Below, in pieces: positions 1-9,859 of a stretch of DNA of 64,000 nt. Under the pieces are notes generated by a model. The model was given only the letters and a program-made list of their open reading frames with translations, made no database searches and had not been told where the DNA came from. A program made the translations under genes and the position numbers. The stretch's first letter is position 1. Each line of letters starts with the position of its first letter. Source of the DNA: Spiroplasma phoeniceum (GTDB taxonomy: Bacteria > Bacillota_I > Bacilli_A > Mycoplasmatales > Mycoplasmataceae); contig CP110830.1 of assembly GCA_026239495.1 (NCBI GenBank), forward strand, positions 1,550,001 through 1,614,000, written 5' to 3'.

Positions 1-251
1 ATGTGTCTGTTTGTGAACAAGTTAAAAAAAGACTTTGTCAAGAATTAAAAAAAGACAATATCGCAATGTGTAAATTAAATTTATATAAAGAATATATTAA
101 AAAATATCAAAAAGTTAAAGTATGTGTACAAGTTTTAGCAAATGAACCTCGTTTATTAACAGTAAATATTATTAATTATACAATTATTTTAAAATTAAAG
201 GAGCAAAATAACCATGAACAATACCTATCCAATTGCACATATTCAAATAAC
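1..251 (+). pseudogene. Prophage fragment: small gene between terminase and portal, plus first codons of portal
   Basis: The reading frame from position 3 matches, nearly residue for residue, the small protein encoded at 24610-24888 (shared run KKDNIA.CKLNLY.EYIKKYQKVKVCVQ). In this copy the frame stays open past the stops seen in the 24.6 kb copy. As in the full prophages, the start of the portal gene overlaps its end (ATG at 214, MNNTYPIAHIQIT). That portal frame is cut at about 251, where the palindrome begins. The window therefore opens at the broken edge of a third copy of the same prophage, whose remainder lies to the left. The function of the small protein is unknown to me. Confidence 0.75.
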
Positions 252-326
252 GGTAGTAAGAAAAAGGTTGAGGTTTTGGTGTAAAAAGCATTTTTTCACC
301 AAAACCTCAACCTTTTTCTTACTACC
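252..326. repeat. Near-perfect palindrome (30-bp arms), foldback or MITE-like
   Basis: Arms at 252-281 and 297-326 are exact reverse complements around a 15-bp AT loop. The arm begins GGTAGTAAG and contains GGTTGAGGTTTTGG. The same arm sequence, slightly diverged, forms the ends of the 151-bp insert at 34010-34160, so this is a mobile-type repeat and not only a terminator. It sits exactly where the prophage fragment stops. No clear direct repeat flanks it. Confidence 0.75.
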
Positions 327-550
327 ACTTTTTCACTAACGACTGCAAAATAAAATATTGCTTTGTTTGCACAATTTCAACTCCTTATTTAAAATACTAA
401 TAAAATTTATTTCTAAAACTGTAAATACCACAAAAGCACAAAATTTATGTGGTTTCTACATTTTTTATAATTTTAATTACTTATTATCATCTTGATTTTT
501 ATTAGATATAAAAATAAAATTAAATTATTAATTAAGAAAGAAGGAACAAT

Positions 551-1384
551 ATGCCAGAATTACCAGAAGTTGAAACGGTCCGTCGTATTTTAACAAAACA
601 TGTTGCTGGAAAAACAATTACTGATTTTCAAATTTTTTGAAATAAAATAATAAAATATCCTCTTGATTCAAAGGAATTTATAAAAAAAATTGTTAAACAA
701 AAAATTAATAGAATTGATCGAATGGGAAAACATTTACTATTTATATTGGATGATTATGTTTTAATTAGTCATTTACGTATGGAAGGCAAATATTATTTTA
801 CACTAAAAGATGAACACGGTGAATGACAACATATTATTGCTTTATTTGAACTTGATCATCAGTTTCAATTACGTTATCATGATACAAGAAAATTTGGGAC
901 AATGCATTTATATAATAAAAATGATTATTTACAACAAGCACCATTGAATAAGTTAGGATATGAGCCATTTGATGAAAAAATTATAGTTTCATATTTAAAA
1001 AATGCTTGGCAAAATAAATCACAGCCGATTAAAACAACATTATTGGAACAAAATGTTATTGTTGGAATTGGGAATATTTATGCCAATGAAATTTTATTTG
1101 CTTCTAAAATTCATCCTTTTGAAAGAACAAAAAATTTAGTTGATCAAGATTATCAAAATATTATTGATAATACAAAATTAGTTTTACAAAAAGCCATCGA
1201 TGAAGGAGGAACAACCATCGCAACTTATCATCCTGAACCAGGGATGGATGGTAAATTTTTAAAACAATTAAAAGTACATGGTCGTAATAAAATGGAATGT
1301 GTTAATTGCCATAAATTAATTGATAAAATTTTTGTCAATGGACGAGGAACTTATTTTTGTAATTATTGTCAAAAATTAAAATAA
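551..1384 (+). CDS. mutM: Formamidopyrimidine-DNA glycosylase
   Basis: 277 residues, the normal length for MutM/Fpg. This base-excision repair enzyme removes oxidised purines such as 8-oxoguanine and nicks the abasic site. The N-terminus is the family hallmark MPELPEVETVRR, with Pro2 the catalytic nucleophile and Glu3 beside it. A conserved Lys lies in RMGKHLL. The helix-two-turn-helix segment reads IGNIYANEILF. The C-terminus is a zinc finger of the form C-x2-C-x16-C-x2-C (MECVNCH to FCNYCQ). The start is fixed by PELPEVET and a GAAGGA ribosome site just upstream. Three internal TGA codons read as Trp. It appears intact and is not obviously in an operon. Confidence 0.96.
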
Positions 1385-1590
1385 AAAGGCATTCCTTGAT
1401 TAGAAATGCCCTTTAGAAAAAACTATGAAAAAACTATTTACTAACAGATACCTATCTTTGGGTATTACCTTTTAGGAGCCCCATCTATTATGTAATGATA
1501 AGCTCTGTTTGTTTACTATATGTTGCCATATAGTAATTTATTTATAACACGGGGTTTTTAAAAAAGAGTATAAGAATTCTAAAAATTATA
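1383..1590 (-). ncRNA. Candidate structured non-coding RNA, minus strand favoured
   Basis: No ORF fits between mutM and fba, but the region is rich in structure. On the minus strand there is a promoter-like pair, TTTACC (1612-1607) and TATAAT (1590-1585), with a 16-bp spacer. Next come a stem at 1517-1540 (arms TTACTATATG and CATATAGTAA), a pairing of AACAGA (1444) with TCTGTT, an ATACC/GGTAT hairpin and a GAGC/GCTC helix. Finally a GGCATT/AATGCC hairpin (1388-1410) is followed on the minus strand by five T. That gives a possible transcript of about 195 nt. CCCC inside the loop and GGGG near 1556 could form a pseudoknot. I do not recognise the family; riboswitch, 6S, SRP and T-box consensus motifs were not seen. 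The terminal hairpin may also serve mutM. Confidence 0.4.
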
Positions 1591-1678
1591 TTTTTTTTCT
1601 TTTTTTGGTAAATTTTGGTAAATTAGGTAAATATTAATAAATTACTTTGTTTTATATCATTTTTTAAAATAAAAAGTT

Positions 1679-1698
1679 TATAATGTTATCGTAACATT
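1679..1698 (+). promoter_or_regulatory. fba -10 box overlapping a 17-bp palindrome (operator candidate)
   Basis: TATAAT at 1679-1684 lies 38 bp before the fba start. Overlapping its end, 1682-1698 reads AATGTTA-TCG-TAACATT, a perfect inverted repeat around a 3-base centre. Such a site at the expected transcription start is well placed for a dimeric repressor. It is not a CcpA cre, CIRCE or Rex consensus, so the regulator is unknown. No convincing -35 box was found. Confidence 0.5.
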
Positions 1699-1721
1699 TT
1701 ATATTAGAAGGGAAAAGAATT

Positions 1722-2612
1722 ATGGGACAAAAATATCATGCTAGATTAGTTAATGCTAGTGAAATAATTAAAAAAGCAAATCAAAATAAATATGCTATTG
1801 GTCATTTTAATATTAACAATCTAGAGTGAACAAAAGCTTTATTAGAATCTGCGCAAGCAACAAAAACACCAATTATTTTAGGAGCTTCAGAGGGAGCAAT
1901 TAAATATATGGGAGGTTATAATTTAGTTGTTGCGATGGTTAATGCGCTATTAGATTCATTAGACATTACTGTTCCAGTAGCATTACATTTAGATCATGGT
2001 CAATCAGTAGAAAGTTGTAAAATGGCAATTGATACTGGTTTTTCCTCAGTGATGTATGATGGTAGCCACCACCCATTTGCTGAAAATATAAAAAATACAA
2101 AAGAAGTAGTGGCATATGCAAAAACAAATTGTGTATCAGTTGAAGCTGAAATTGGTACAATTGGTGGAGAAGAAGATGGTGTAGTTGGTGCTGGTGAAAT
2201 TGGTGATCCAAAAGAAGCGGCGGAAATGGTAGCGACAGAAATTGATTTTCTTGCTGCAGGAATTGGAAATATTCACGGTCCTTATCCAACTGGATGACCA
2301 GGTTTAAATTTTCAAGCTTTAGAAGATATTCAAGCTGCTGCAAAAATTGGAATGGTTTTACATGGTGGTAGTGGAATTCCGCAAGAACAAGTTAAAAAAG
2401 CAATTTCATTAGGAATTAGTAAAATAAATGTTAATACTGAATTACAAATTGCATTTGCTGCTGTAACAAGAAAATATATTGAAGAGGGAAAAGACAAACC
2501 AGAAAATGGGAAAGGGTTTGACCCACGAAAATTATTAAAACCTGGATATGAAGCAATTAAAGTAAAATTTGATGAATTAACATCATGGTTTGGATGCAAA
2601 GGTAAAGCATAA
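1722..2612 (+). CDS. fba: Fructose-bisphosphate aldolase, class II
   Basis: 296 residues. It catalyses the glycolytic cleavage of fructose 1,6-bisphosphate to dihydroxyacetone phosphate and glyceraldehyde 3-phosphate. Class II (metal-dependent) features are LHLDHGQS (Asp91-His92: catalytic Asp and zinc His), the zinc-ligand region GIGNIHGPYPTG, and the phosphate-binding loop VLHGGSGIP followed by KINVNTEL. The start at 1722 follows a GAAGGGAAA ribosome site. Trp is encoded by TGA in NNLEW and TGWPG. It is a stand-alone unit with its own promoter palindrome and terminator. It fits with the fructose PTS gene at the other end of the window, since sugar entering as fructose phosphate flows through this enzyme. 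Confidence 0.97.
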
Positions 2613-2643
2613 AAAACATTTAAAGAATGAAATGTTTTTTTCT
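2611..2643 (+). terminator. fba intrinsic terminator
   Basis: AAAAAACATTT and AAATGTTTTTT form a stem with an 8-base loop immediately after the fba stop and end in a T run. Confidence 0.8.
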
Positions 2644-2717
2644 TTAACTTTATGTTTAAATAATGTTAATAAAAAATTTCAACGAAAATTTTATTAGAAA
2701 AATGAGTTTTATTAGTT

Positions 2718-4060
2718 ATGATTAAAAAATTTAGTAATGCTTATCAATTTTCAACAATAACAATTTTAGCTGCTGGTAATTTTGACGGTATGATTAAGCT
2801 TGGGAAGTTATTAGACTTCTTGCATAACCTAATCTAATTATTTTAAAATTCCTATAAAATATTTTTAAATTAAAATAGAAATTATAGGAGATTAAAATTA
2901 TGAAATTTGATAAATTTAATTTTATTAATGATAAAGAATTATTGCGATTAACCGGAGCAAAAAAAGATACTTTTAATAAAATGTTAAATATTTTACAATT
3001 AGCTTAAATAGAAAAATTTAAAAAAGTTGGCAAAACTAATAAATTATCACTAGAAAATCGGCTACCGACGACTTTATCGCATTGACGAGAATATCGGACT
3101 TATTTTCATCTTGCTAAAAGTTTTGATATTAGTGAATCTAGTTGTTATCGCAATATCAAGTAAATTGAAGATATTTTAATTAAACACTCTGATTTTCAAC
3201 AACTCGCTGGTAAAAAATCACTAATAAATGATTATTTTAATGATAAAACTGTTATTATTGATGTTACCGAGACCCCAATCCAACGCCCAAAAAAAGACAA
3301 AAACAATCTTATTCTGGTAGAAAGAAAAACACACCATTAAAACACAAGTAATTATCGAACAAGAAACCAAAAAAATTATTGCAACAAGTTTTTCGCTTGA
3401 AAAAAACATGATTATGCTTTATTTAAAGAATCAAAAATCTCAATTTTAAAAAATACCAAATTAATATTTGATAGTGGTTATCAAGGAATTCAAAAAATTC
3501 ACAATAATGTTCTAATACATACAAAAAAACAAAGAAAAACCCTTTAAATAAAGTACAAAAACAACGTAATAGAATAGTTTCAAAAATGAGAATTATTATT
3601 GAAAATATTTTTGCTATTCTTAAAAAATTTAAAATTATTACAGAAAAATATCGTAATCGTAGAAAACGATTTAGTTTAAGATTTAATTTAATTGCTTCAA
3701 TTTATAATTTGCAGTTAGCACAGAAGATTTATTTAAAATTAAATAATTTAAACAATAAATTCATTTTTTGTTTTGGCAAAATATTAAATTTTTAAATAAA
3801 AAACATAATTAATTAAAATTATATTTTTCTATTAGTATATTTTTACAAATATTTGCAATTTTTTAATAGGTTACGCAAAAAGTCTATTAAAGCAAGGTAA
3901 TTTTGGATTAGGAACTTTTGACCATTTAGATGGTGAATTAATTGTGCTAGATGGTGGGGGGTATCAATTAAAATCAGATGGAAAAGTTAATGAAGTTAAG
4001 GCAAGTATGACAAGCCCATTTGCTGTTATGGCATTTTTTAAAGAACATCAAAAAATTAAT
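2718..4060 (+). pseudogene. budA: Acetolactate decarboxylase, broken by IS5 insertion and truncated by a second IS5
   Basis: The first piece (2718-2812) encodes MIKKFSNAYQFST.TILAAGNFDG. After removal of the IS at 2813-3885 and one ATT duplication the frame continues as KQGNFGLGTFDHLDGELIVLDG and SPFAVMAFFKEHQKIN. The GTFDxLDGE and IVLDGxxYQ motifs are typical of acetolactate decarboxylase, which converts acetolactate to acetoin. Family members are about 240 residues; only about 90 are present, because the second IS5 at 4061-5145 ends the gene and unrelated DNA follows. No ribosome site is obvious before 2718. It is non-functional. Confidence 0.8.
2813..3885 (+). mobile_element. IS5-family insertion sequence, subtype A, decayed transposase
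   Basis: Ends are AGACTTCTTGCATAACC and its imperfect complement (GGTTACGCAAAAAGTCT), flanked by the 3-bp duplication ATT (2810-2812 and 3886-3888). The transposase starts at 2900 (MKFDKFNFINDKELLRLTG) but has an early stop at 3005-3007 and further lesions. DDE-type motifs are still legible, including the LIFDSGYQG segment and R.IIENIFAILKKFKI. The gene is normally read through a -1 frameshift at an A7 run. Cannot transpose by itself; it disrupts budA. Confidence 0.88.
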
Positions 4061-5145
4061 AGACTTCTTGCATAACCCATTAAAATAATTTCAAATATTT
4101 GTAAAAAGGGGTTAATATAAAATTATAATTTTAATTAATTATGTCTTTTATTTAAAAATTTAATATTTTGCCACAACGAAAAATTATTTTATTATTCAAA
4201 TTCGTTAATTTTAAATAAATCTTTTATGATAACTATAATAATTGTAAATTATAAATTGAAGCAATTAAATTAAATCTTAAACTAAATCGTTTTCTACGAT
4301 TTCTATATTTTTCTGTAATAATTTTAAATTTTTTAAGAATAGCAAAAATATTTTCAATAATAATTCTCATTTTTGAAACTATTCTATTACGTTGTTTTTG
4401 TACTTTATTTAAAGGGTTTTTCTTTGTTTTTTTTTGTATGTATTAGAATATTATTGTGAATTTTTTGAATTCCTTGATAACCACTATCAAATATTAATTT
4501 GGTATTTTTTAAAATTGCGATTTTTGATTCTTTAAATAAAGCATAATCATGTTTTTTTCCAAACGAAAAACTTGTTGCAATAATTTTTTTGGTTTCTTGT
4601 TCGATAATTACTTGTGTTTTAATAGTGTGTTTTTTCTTTTTACCAGAATAAGATTTTTTTGTCTTTTTTTGGGCGTTGGATTGGGGTTTCGGTAACATCA
4701 ATAATAATAGTTTTATCATTAAAATAATCATTTATTAGTGATTTTTTACCAGCGAGTTGTTGAAAATCAGAGTATTTAATTAAAATATCTTCAATTCACT
4801 TGATATTGCGATAACAACTAGATTCACTAATATCAAAACTTTTAGCAAGATGAAAATAAGTCCGACATTATCGTCAACACGATAAAGTCATCAGTAGCCG
4901 ATTTTATAGTGATAATTTATTAGTTTTGCCACCTTTTTTAAATTTTTCTATTTCAGCTACTTGTAAAATATTTAAAATTTTATTAAAAGTAGCTTTTTTG
5001 CTCCGGTTAATCGCAATAATTCTTTATCATTAATAAAATTAAATTTATCAAATTTCATAATTTTAATCTCCTATAATTTCTATTTTAATTTAAAAATATT
5101 TTATAGGAATTTTTAAACAATTAGATTAGGTTACGCAAGAAGTCT
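4061..5145 (-). mobile_element. IS5-family insertion sequence, mosaic of subtypes A and B, decayed
   Basis: The left 200 bp (the 3' end of the element, with CATAACCCATTAAAATAATT and GTAAAAAGGGG) matches the subtype B copies at 19598 and 39794. The middle and the right (5') end match the subtype A copies. The transposase start is at 5058, with several stops. Flanks do not agree: AAT on the left inside budA, ATT on the right in unrelated DNA. Both facts suggest homologous recombination between a B copy in budA and an A copy elsewhere. Confidence 0.82.
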
Positions 5146-5155
5146 ATTTAATAAT

Positions 5156-5174
5156 AACCTAGAAAGGTTTTTTA
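5156..5174 (+). terminator. Orphan terminator-like hairpin
   Basis: AACCT-AGAA-AGGTT followed by six T. No gene precedes it except the IS end, so it is probably the tail of a gene lost in the IS-mediated rearrangement. Confidence 0.5.
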
Positions 5175-5231
5175 TTTCATATTCTTAGTTAAAAGAAATA
5201 TTGTATAACCTTAATTGGTTATTTTTTATTT

Positions 5232-5402
5232 TTATTTATTGTGTTTTATATAAAAATTAATAAGGCATTCTATTCGTTGTGAATAAGTAAAGCCATTAAA
5301 TTCATTTCAAACTTTTTCTTCATTTTCATTTAAGTAAATATTAACATTACGAATTAATTTAGAATAATATTTTCCTGTTTTTTGATTAAATGAATGTTTC
5401 AT
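5232..5402 (-). CDS. Small 56-residue protein, phage-associated, unknown function
   Basis: The frame opens with MKHSFNQKTGKYYSK, has a central LNENEEKVWNEF and ends LINFYIKHNK. It is charged and soluble with no membrane segment. A GGAGG site lies 9 bases before the ATG. It starts 5 bases after the stop of the RuvC-like fragment upstream, so the two look like an operon from a phage replication region. A CopG/Arc-like fold (short strand then two helices) would fit the length, but no motif proves it. Confidence 0.5.
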
Positions 5403-5406
5403 AATA

Positions 5407-5715
5407 TTAACCTCCACAATTAGCAATAATAATTGCATCTCGGATATGGTTACTTATTTTTTTATTATTATATTTTCAGCCTTTACCATATTTATAAGTT
5501 AAATTATTATCTTTATCATATTTTCATATACAACTACCATTATATTTACTTAAATTTTCCATATTTTTAACCACTGATTTAGTATGACGTGGTTATACTC
5601 AATTAATATTTAATAATTTTTCTGTTTTATATTTAATTGCCCCTATAAGTTTTAATAAATCATCTCTATCTTTACTTGCGCTAGCAGATGTATATAAACA
5701 ATCTTCTATATTAAT
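5407..5715 (-). pseudogene. C-terminal part of a phage RuvC-like Holliday-junction resolvase
   Basis: The minus-strand frame carries NIEDCLYTSASASKDRDDLLKL, with a Glu placed like the second catalytic acid of the RuvC fold. It ends NHIRDAIIIANCGG, resembling the final Asp-containing helix of such nucleases. An in-frame TAA occurs after LLNINWV, and the N-terminal part is missing because an IS5 end lies directly upstream. A related N-terminal piece exists at 59653-59999. The family call rests on motif spacing and is moderate. Probably a relic of a phage or plasmid. Confidence 0.5.
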
Positions 5716-5742
5716 AATTAGATTAGGTTATGCAAGAAGCCT
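5716..5742. repeat. Solo IS5 terminus
   Basis: Twenty-seven bases match the 5' end of subtype A IS5 (TAATTAGATTAGGTTATGCAAGAAG then CCT in place of TCT). The rest of the element is absent, so this is a deletion scar joining the RuvC-like relic to the surface-protein pseudogene. Confidence 0.75.
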
Positions 5743-7488
5743 AATGAGATTTGAGAAAAGACCGTTGGTAGTTTTAAACCAGAAACTCCAATTGATGCAG
5801 AAACTTATGATATCTCAGGTTTTCAATTGCCAGGCGATTATAACAAAGTATTGTCTGTAATAATGTTTGTTGAATATAATGGCAAAGCAAATACGCCAAC
5901 AAATCTTTTTATTAGGGCAATTACAATTAAATTAAGAATTATTATTTATCGTGCTATTGTTAATTTGAAATTACAGCAGAATAACTTATAACCAGAAAAG
6001 TTATATGACTTAGTGTGAAAAAAAGTTAAACAACAGTTTAACGATGATTCGCAAGTTTCAAGTGATTATAATGACCATCAAATTGATTGAAGTACTGTAA
6101 CAGAACCAAATATTGGCAGTAATACAGAGTTGAGTTTTTTAGCAACACCAATTGATGAAAGCATTCATCATTATATGCGAGTTGTTGGATTTATTGTTAA
6201 AGATCAAATTGAATTACCACCAAAAATAGAATTATCAATTCCAATTGTTGTAACTCAACAAGAGCGACCAAATGTTGATAAAGATTGAATTTGAAAATTA
6301 TTAATGCGTGAAGCAAAAATCAATGGCGGCCCAGGATTAACTAATTTTGACACCACAAGTTGACAATCAATATTTAATGAGAATTGAGCTAATATTGGGC
6401 GAAGAGAAAAAGTTACTTTGCCGGCACTTATTCTTAACACTGACCCGATGTTTAAAGACAATATTGCAATCACATTAACATTAATTAATCAAGGAATTGA
6501 TCCTGGGTTATTAGCATTAGAGCCAATTTTATTTGCTGAAGATGATAAACACACAACAAACTCAGTTTTAGATTTAGTATGAGACAAACTGATTAATAAT
6601 AAGTTATGTAATCCGCATTTATCACGTGATTTAGTGAATTTTGAACCTCAAGACCTAGACAGACTAAGTAATGCTTTAAAAAAAGCTAAAAAAAGTGGAA
6701 AATGAGAAACTTATGTAATGAATATTTCTTTAAAACAAGAGGTTGCTGGTCGTGATTTTAAAGTTACTATTCACGGTCAAATTAAAATGGTTAATAAGCC
6801 AATTGAAGAACCGCCCGCAGTTGATTTATCCTATAAAACTTACCAATTTGTGCCAAGAAAACAAAGTAGTTCGGACAACCAAGTGCCATATTTATCTCAT
6901 CAAATTTGAGGCGATATTATTAAAAATTCAATATTTATTGATGAAGATGAACCAACTTTCGGACTTTCTAAAATTAAAACGGATTGAAACTACTTTTAGT
7001 CAATTTATCAACAACTAGACTAAGCGATTAATAAATATGATGTAAGTAGTAGTGATAATAAAACTCCTTTAGAGTTGCATTTTTCATTTAAAAATAATGC
7101 TATTTTTACAGGTCAATTTACTCTTAAATTAAATTTAAACCCAACTGCCCCAGTTAAGTTTAATCTTGATTTAACAAGTTGAATGTTACCAATATTTATT
7201 CGTAGTTTACCAAGAACATTAGCAGATAAAAAAGAATTAGTAAAAAATATGGTTAATGCAATCCTATATGATGGAATCATAAAAAATCCAAGTTTAAAAG
7301 GACAACAGCCAAATATTTTATGAGAATTATTATCTTATGATACAGAATCAGAAGAATTCATTAAACAATTTAATTTCCCAACAGAAAATAATCCACAACA
7401 AGAATTTATTATTAAGATTAAAACATCAACTGGCCAATTCGCTAATGGTACATTTATGTTAAAAATAAAATTAATTTATCAACCTTAA
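5743..7488 (+). pseudogene. C-terminal part of a large repeat-domain surface protein
   Basis: One continuous frame of about 580 codons, broken only by stops at 5989-5991 and at about 6998 and 7020; the 5' part is removed by the IS scar. It holds four or five repeats, each with an aromatic helix (LVWKKV, WIWKLLM, LVWDKLINN, QIWGDIIK, ILWELL) followed by strands such as VTLPALILNTD. This is the alternation seen in spiralin-type and adhesin-type Spiroplasma proteins. Trp codons are mostly TGA. The exact family is not identified. Its lack of frameshifts, unlike neighbouring pseudogenes, suggests fairly recent inactivation. Confidence 0.6.
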
Positions 7489-8059
7489 AAATCTTTAAAA
7501 AAGAATAGTTTTTTTCTTTTATTAGATAGAATAGAAGTTAGGCGGTTCCTAATATTAGAAAACTAGCTGTCTATGGACTAATTTCATATGCATAAAATAA
7601 ATTTGGTAAATCAAAAATTAGTTAATCTGTTGGCTTAGATATACTATCTGAAACTGACAAAAATAAAAATTTTTCAAAGTCATTTTCAAACCTAAATAGA
7701 TTTAGATAGAATATTCAAGATTTTTTATCTAAATTTTAGACCAAATGATTATTTTATTATGTTAATTTTTAAGAAAAATTTAACAGATATTAAAACTACA
7801 AAAAGGTAGTTTTATCATATTTTTTAATGTTTAAATAGATATGATAAACTACCTAATTATGATACAATTTTTCATATAAAAATAATTATATTAATTATTA
7901 GCTTATTAAAATAATAACAACTAAATAGAAAAAATAAAAAGTTATTAAATATTTAAAGTTAATATAGATAGTTAATATTATACAAATAATCAATCTTGGT
8001 AATAATTTGAAAATTAATTTATTTTTTAAAATTTGTGAATTATGGAAGGAAGGTATTTA
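7489..8059. other. Gene-free stretch with a terminator-like hairpin and a 16-bp inverted repeat
   Basis: Directly after the surface pseudogene, AAAAGAA and TTCTTTT (about 7498-7517) can form a terminator. At 7804-7854, AGGTAGTTTTATCATAT pairs with ATATGATAAACTACCT with one bulged base, a strong foldback. No ORF over about 40 codons with a start and ribosome site was seen. GGAAGGA at 8044-8050 belongs to the next gene. Confidence 0.6.
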
Positions 8060-9537
8060 GTGAAAAAAAATAATTATTTTAGTTGAAATAATATTATTTG
8101 TATATATTTTAATAACAATAATGCTAATGAAAAATATAGAAAGATTCCAAATCGGAAATATTATAAAGATTGAAGAAAAAAATATTGACAATATTGAAGA
8201 ACCATCGGTCTTAGAATCAAAATCACCAAAACTAACTCCATCTAGGACAGCAGCAGTCCCAAAGGTAATACATTCATTAAAAGGAGGAGCATCAGTTGGA
8301 AATCCAACATATAGAAGAACATCAAGCAGAATACCACCAGTAATAAGAACAAATCCAAGAGAATTTTCACCAATAAAACCAATTGAAGAATCAGGAGGGT
8401 CTGGACCATTAGGTCCGCCATCAAGCAGTAAGTAGTGACTCGAATTCTTCGAATTCTTTAAGAAAAGAAAAGTCAGTATCATCAACAAGTTTAGAGGAGC
8501 AAGTTCAAACATTAAGAGAAGCATATGAAAATCTAAAGGCACCAAAAAATAACAGCAAAACATTAAATTCACAAGTAGAAGATGAAAATAAAGCGGATAA
8601 ATTAAAAGCACTTGAAATTGTAGAGGAACAATATGAAGAAGTTTTAAAAAATAAGACAGAATTAGAATCAAAATTTAAAATAAACTTGGTCAAAACAGAA
8701 GCAGAAACAGCATAATTAAAGTATAAAACAGATGAGTTGGAATTAGTTAAAATAAGGTAAAAATATAATATTTTATTAGAAAAAATAAGAGTTACAGAAT
8801 AAAAAATTCAAAAAATAAAATTAGAAATAAACAAAAAAAATAGAGAATATGCAGAAGAATTATTTTTTTCCCACTAATTAACGAGATTGAAAAAAACAAT
8901 GATGAATTGTGATTAACAATAACGGAAAGTACTTGAAAAATAATATTTTCATTATTTAAAGATAGTCCAAAATAAGTATTTTTAATTGAATTAAAAAATC
9001 AAATTACTAGTTTTCATAAGAATGAGTATTTGGTATATTCAATTACTGATGCTGATATAAGTTCTTTGGCATATTTAATTTGAGATTATTTTAGCTATTA
9101 TTATAATTTATTATGGAATTTAAATGCTAATCAAGCTCTAAAAATCACTTCCTATTCTGGATATGACCATGGATATTGAGACCCTGCTGATCCTTCTAGA
9201 AAAAATAGAGTTGTTGGTGAAAATACACCGGAAATATTTGGTGAAGAAGAATAAAAACTTGAAATAAAAACATCTTTTCATAGTTCAAAACAAGAATATG
9301 AAAAGGCACAAGCAGAATATAAACCATCAGCAGAAAAATATAATGAAGAAAAAGAAAAATTTATAATAAAAACATTTGATTATGAAATCTTTTTAGGAAA
9401 AGAAAATAATAGTTATACAATAAAAGATAAAAATGTTACAAAACAAAAACTTAATTATGAAAAAGTAAAATTAGAAGAAGTAAAAAAAGAATTTGGTTTA
9501 GTAGAAGAAGACCTTAAAAAAATACAAGAAGAATTAT
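8060..9537 (+). pseudogene. Membrane-anchored coiled-coil protein, heavily decayed
   Basis: GGAAGGA and GTG (8060) precede an A8 run. Deleting one A would give VKKIIILVEIILFVYILITIML, a signal-anchor, in frame with the open frame from 8121 (MLMKNIERFQIGNI). A Pro/Ser-rich linker (about 8200-8435) follows. After a stop comes a long heptad-rich Glu/Lys coiled coil (LEEQVQTLREAYENL, then QAEYKPSAEKYNEEKEKF) interrupted by at least five stops and a frameshift near 8868. A globular stretch (TSYSGYDHGYWDPADPS) lies between coiled coils. Family unknown; likely a former cell-surface or cytoskeletal-type protein. Confidence 0.55.
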
Positions 9538-9859
9538 AAAAAAATCAGTTAAATAATATAAGACATATAGTGATTTTTCTGATACACTTAGCCCTAATTT
9601 TTCGTGATATTTTGTTTGATATTCTCCTAAAATTTATTCTGATAATCAACGTAACTTTAATTTTTGTCTAATATAGTTTATAACTTCAAGATTAATGATT
9701 ATTTTCTGGTGGCATTTTAATCGTTTAATCTTGCTTTTTTATGTATAGCCGGTACCTAAAACTTTATTCTAAGCTTTTATTAAGAAAAATAGTATTTTTA
9801 AAAGAAAATGATATAATCATTGTAAACAAGGGAGAAATTATTAAATTAGGGGATTATTG
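9538..9859. promoter_or_regulatory. Intergenic region with the promoter of the RavA-ViaA operon
   Basis: TATAAT at 9812-9817 is the best -10 box, 43 bp before the ATG at 9860, and AGGGGA at 9848-9853 is the ribosome site. No good -35 was found. The left half contains short minus-strand coding-like pieces (RLRWLSE, GEYQTKYHEKLGLSVSEKS) broken by stops, perhaps a gene relic; no function can be given. Confidence 0.5.

Noticed and set aside
252-326. Simple intrinsic terminator
   Set aside because: Arms are 30 bp and perfect, there is no T run after the stem, and the arm sequence recurs as the end of a transposed element.
1383-1590. Known riboswitch or T-box in front of fba
   Set aside because: No conserved core of purine, TPP, SAM, fluoride, ZTP or T-box RNAs was found, and the better promoter/terminator pair points away from fba.
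1966-2599. Minus-strand ORFs antisense to fba
   Set aside because: They mirror the codon pattern of a clearly conserved plus-strand aldolase and have no ribosome sites.
8057-8693. Minus-strand ORFs of 204 and 62 codons
   Set aside because: Leu/Phe-rich shadows of the Pro/Ser-rich plus-strand pseudogene; no start signal and no family features.
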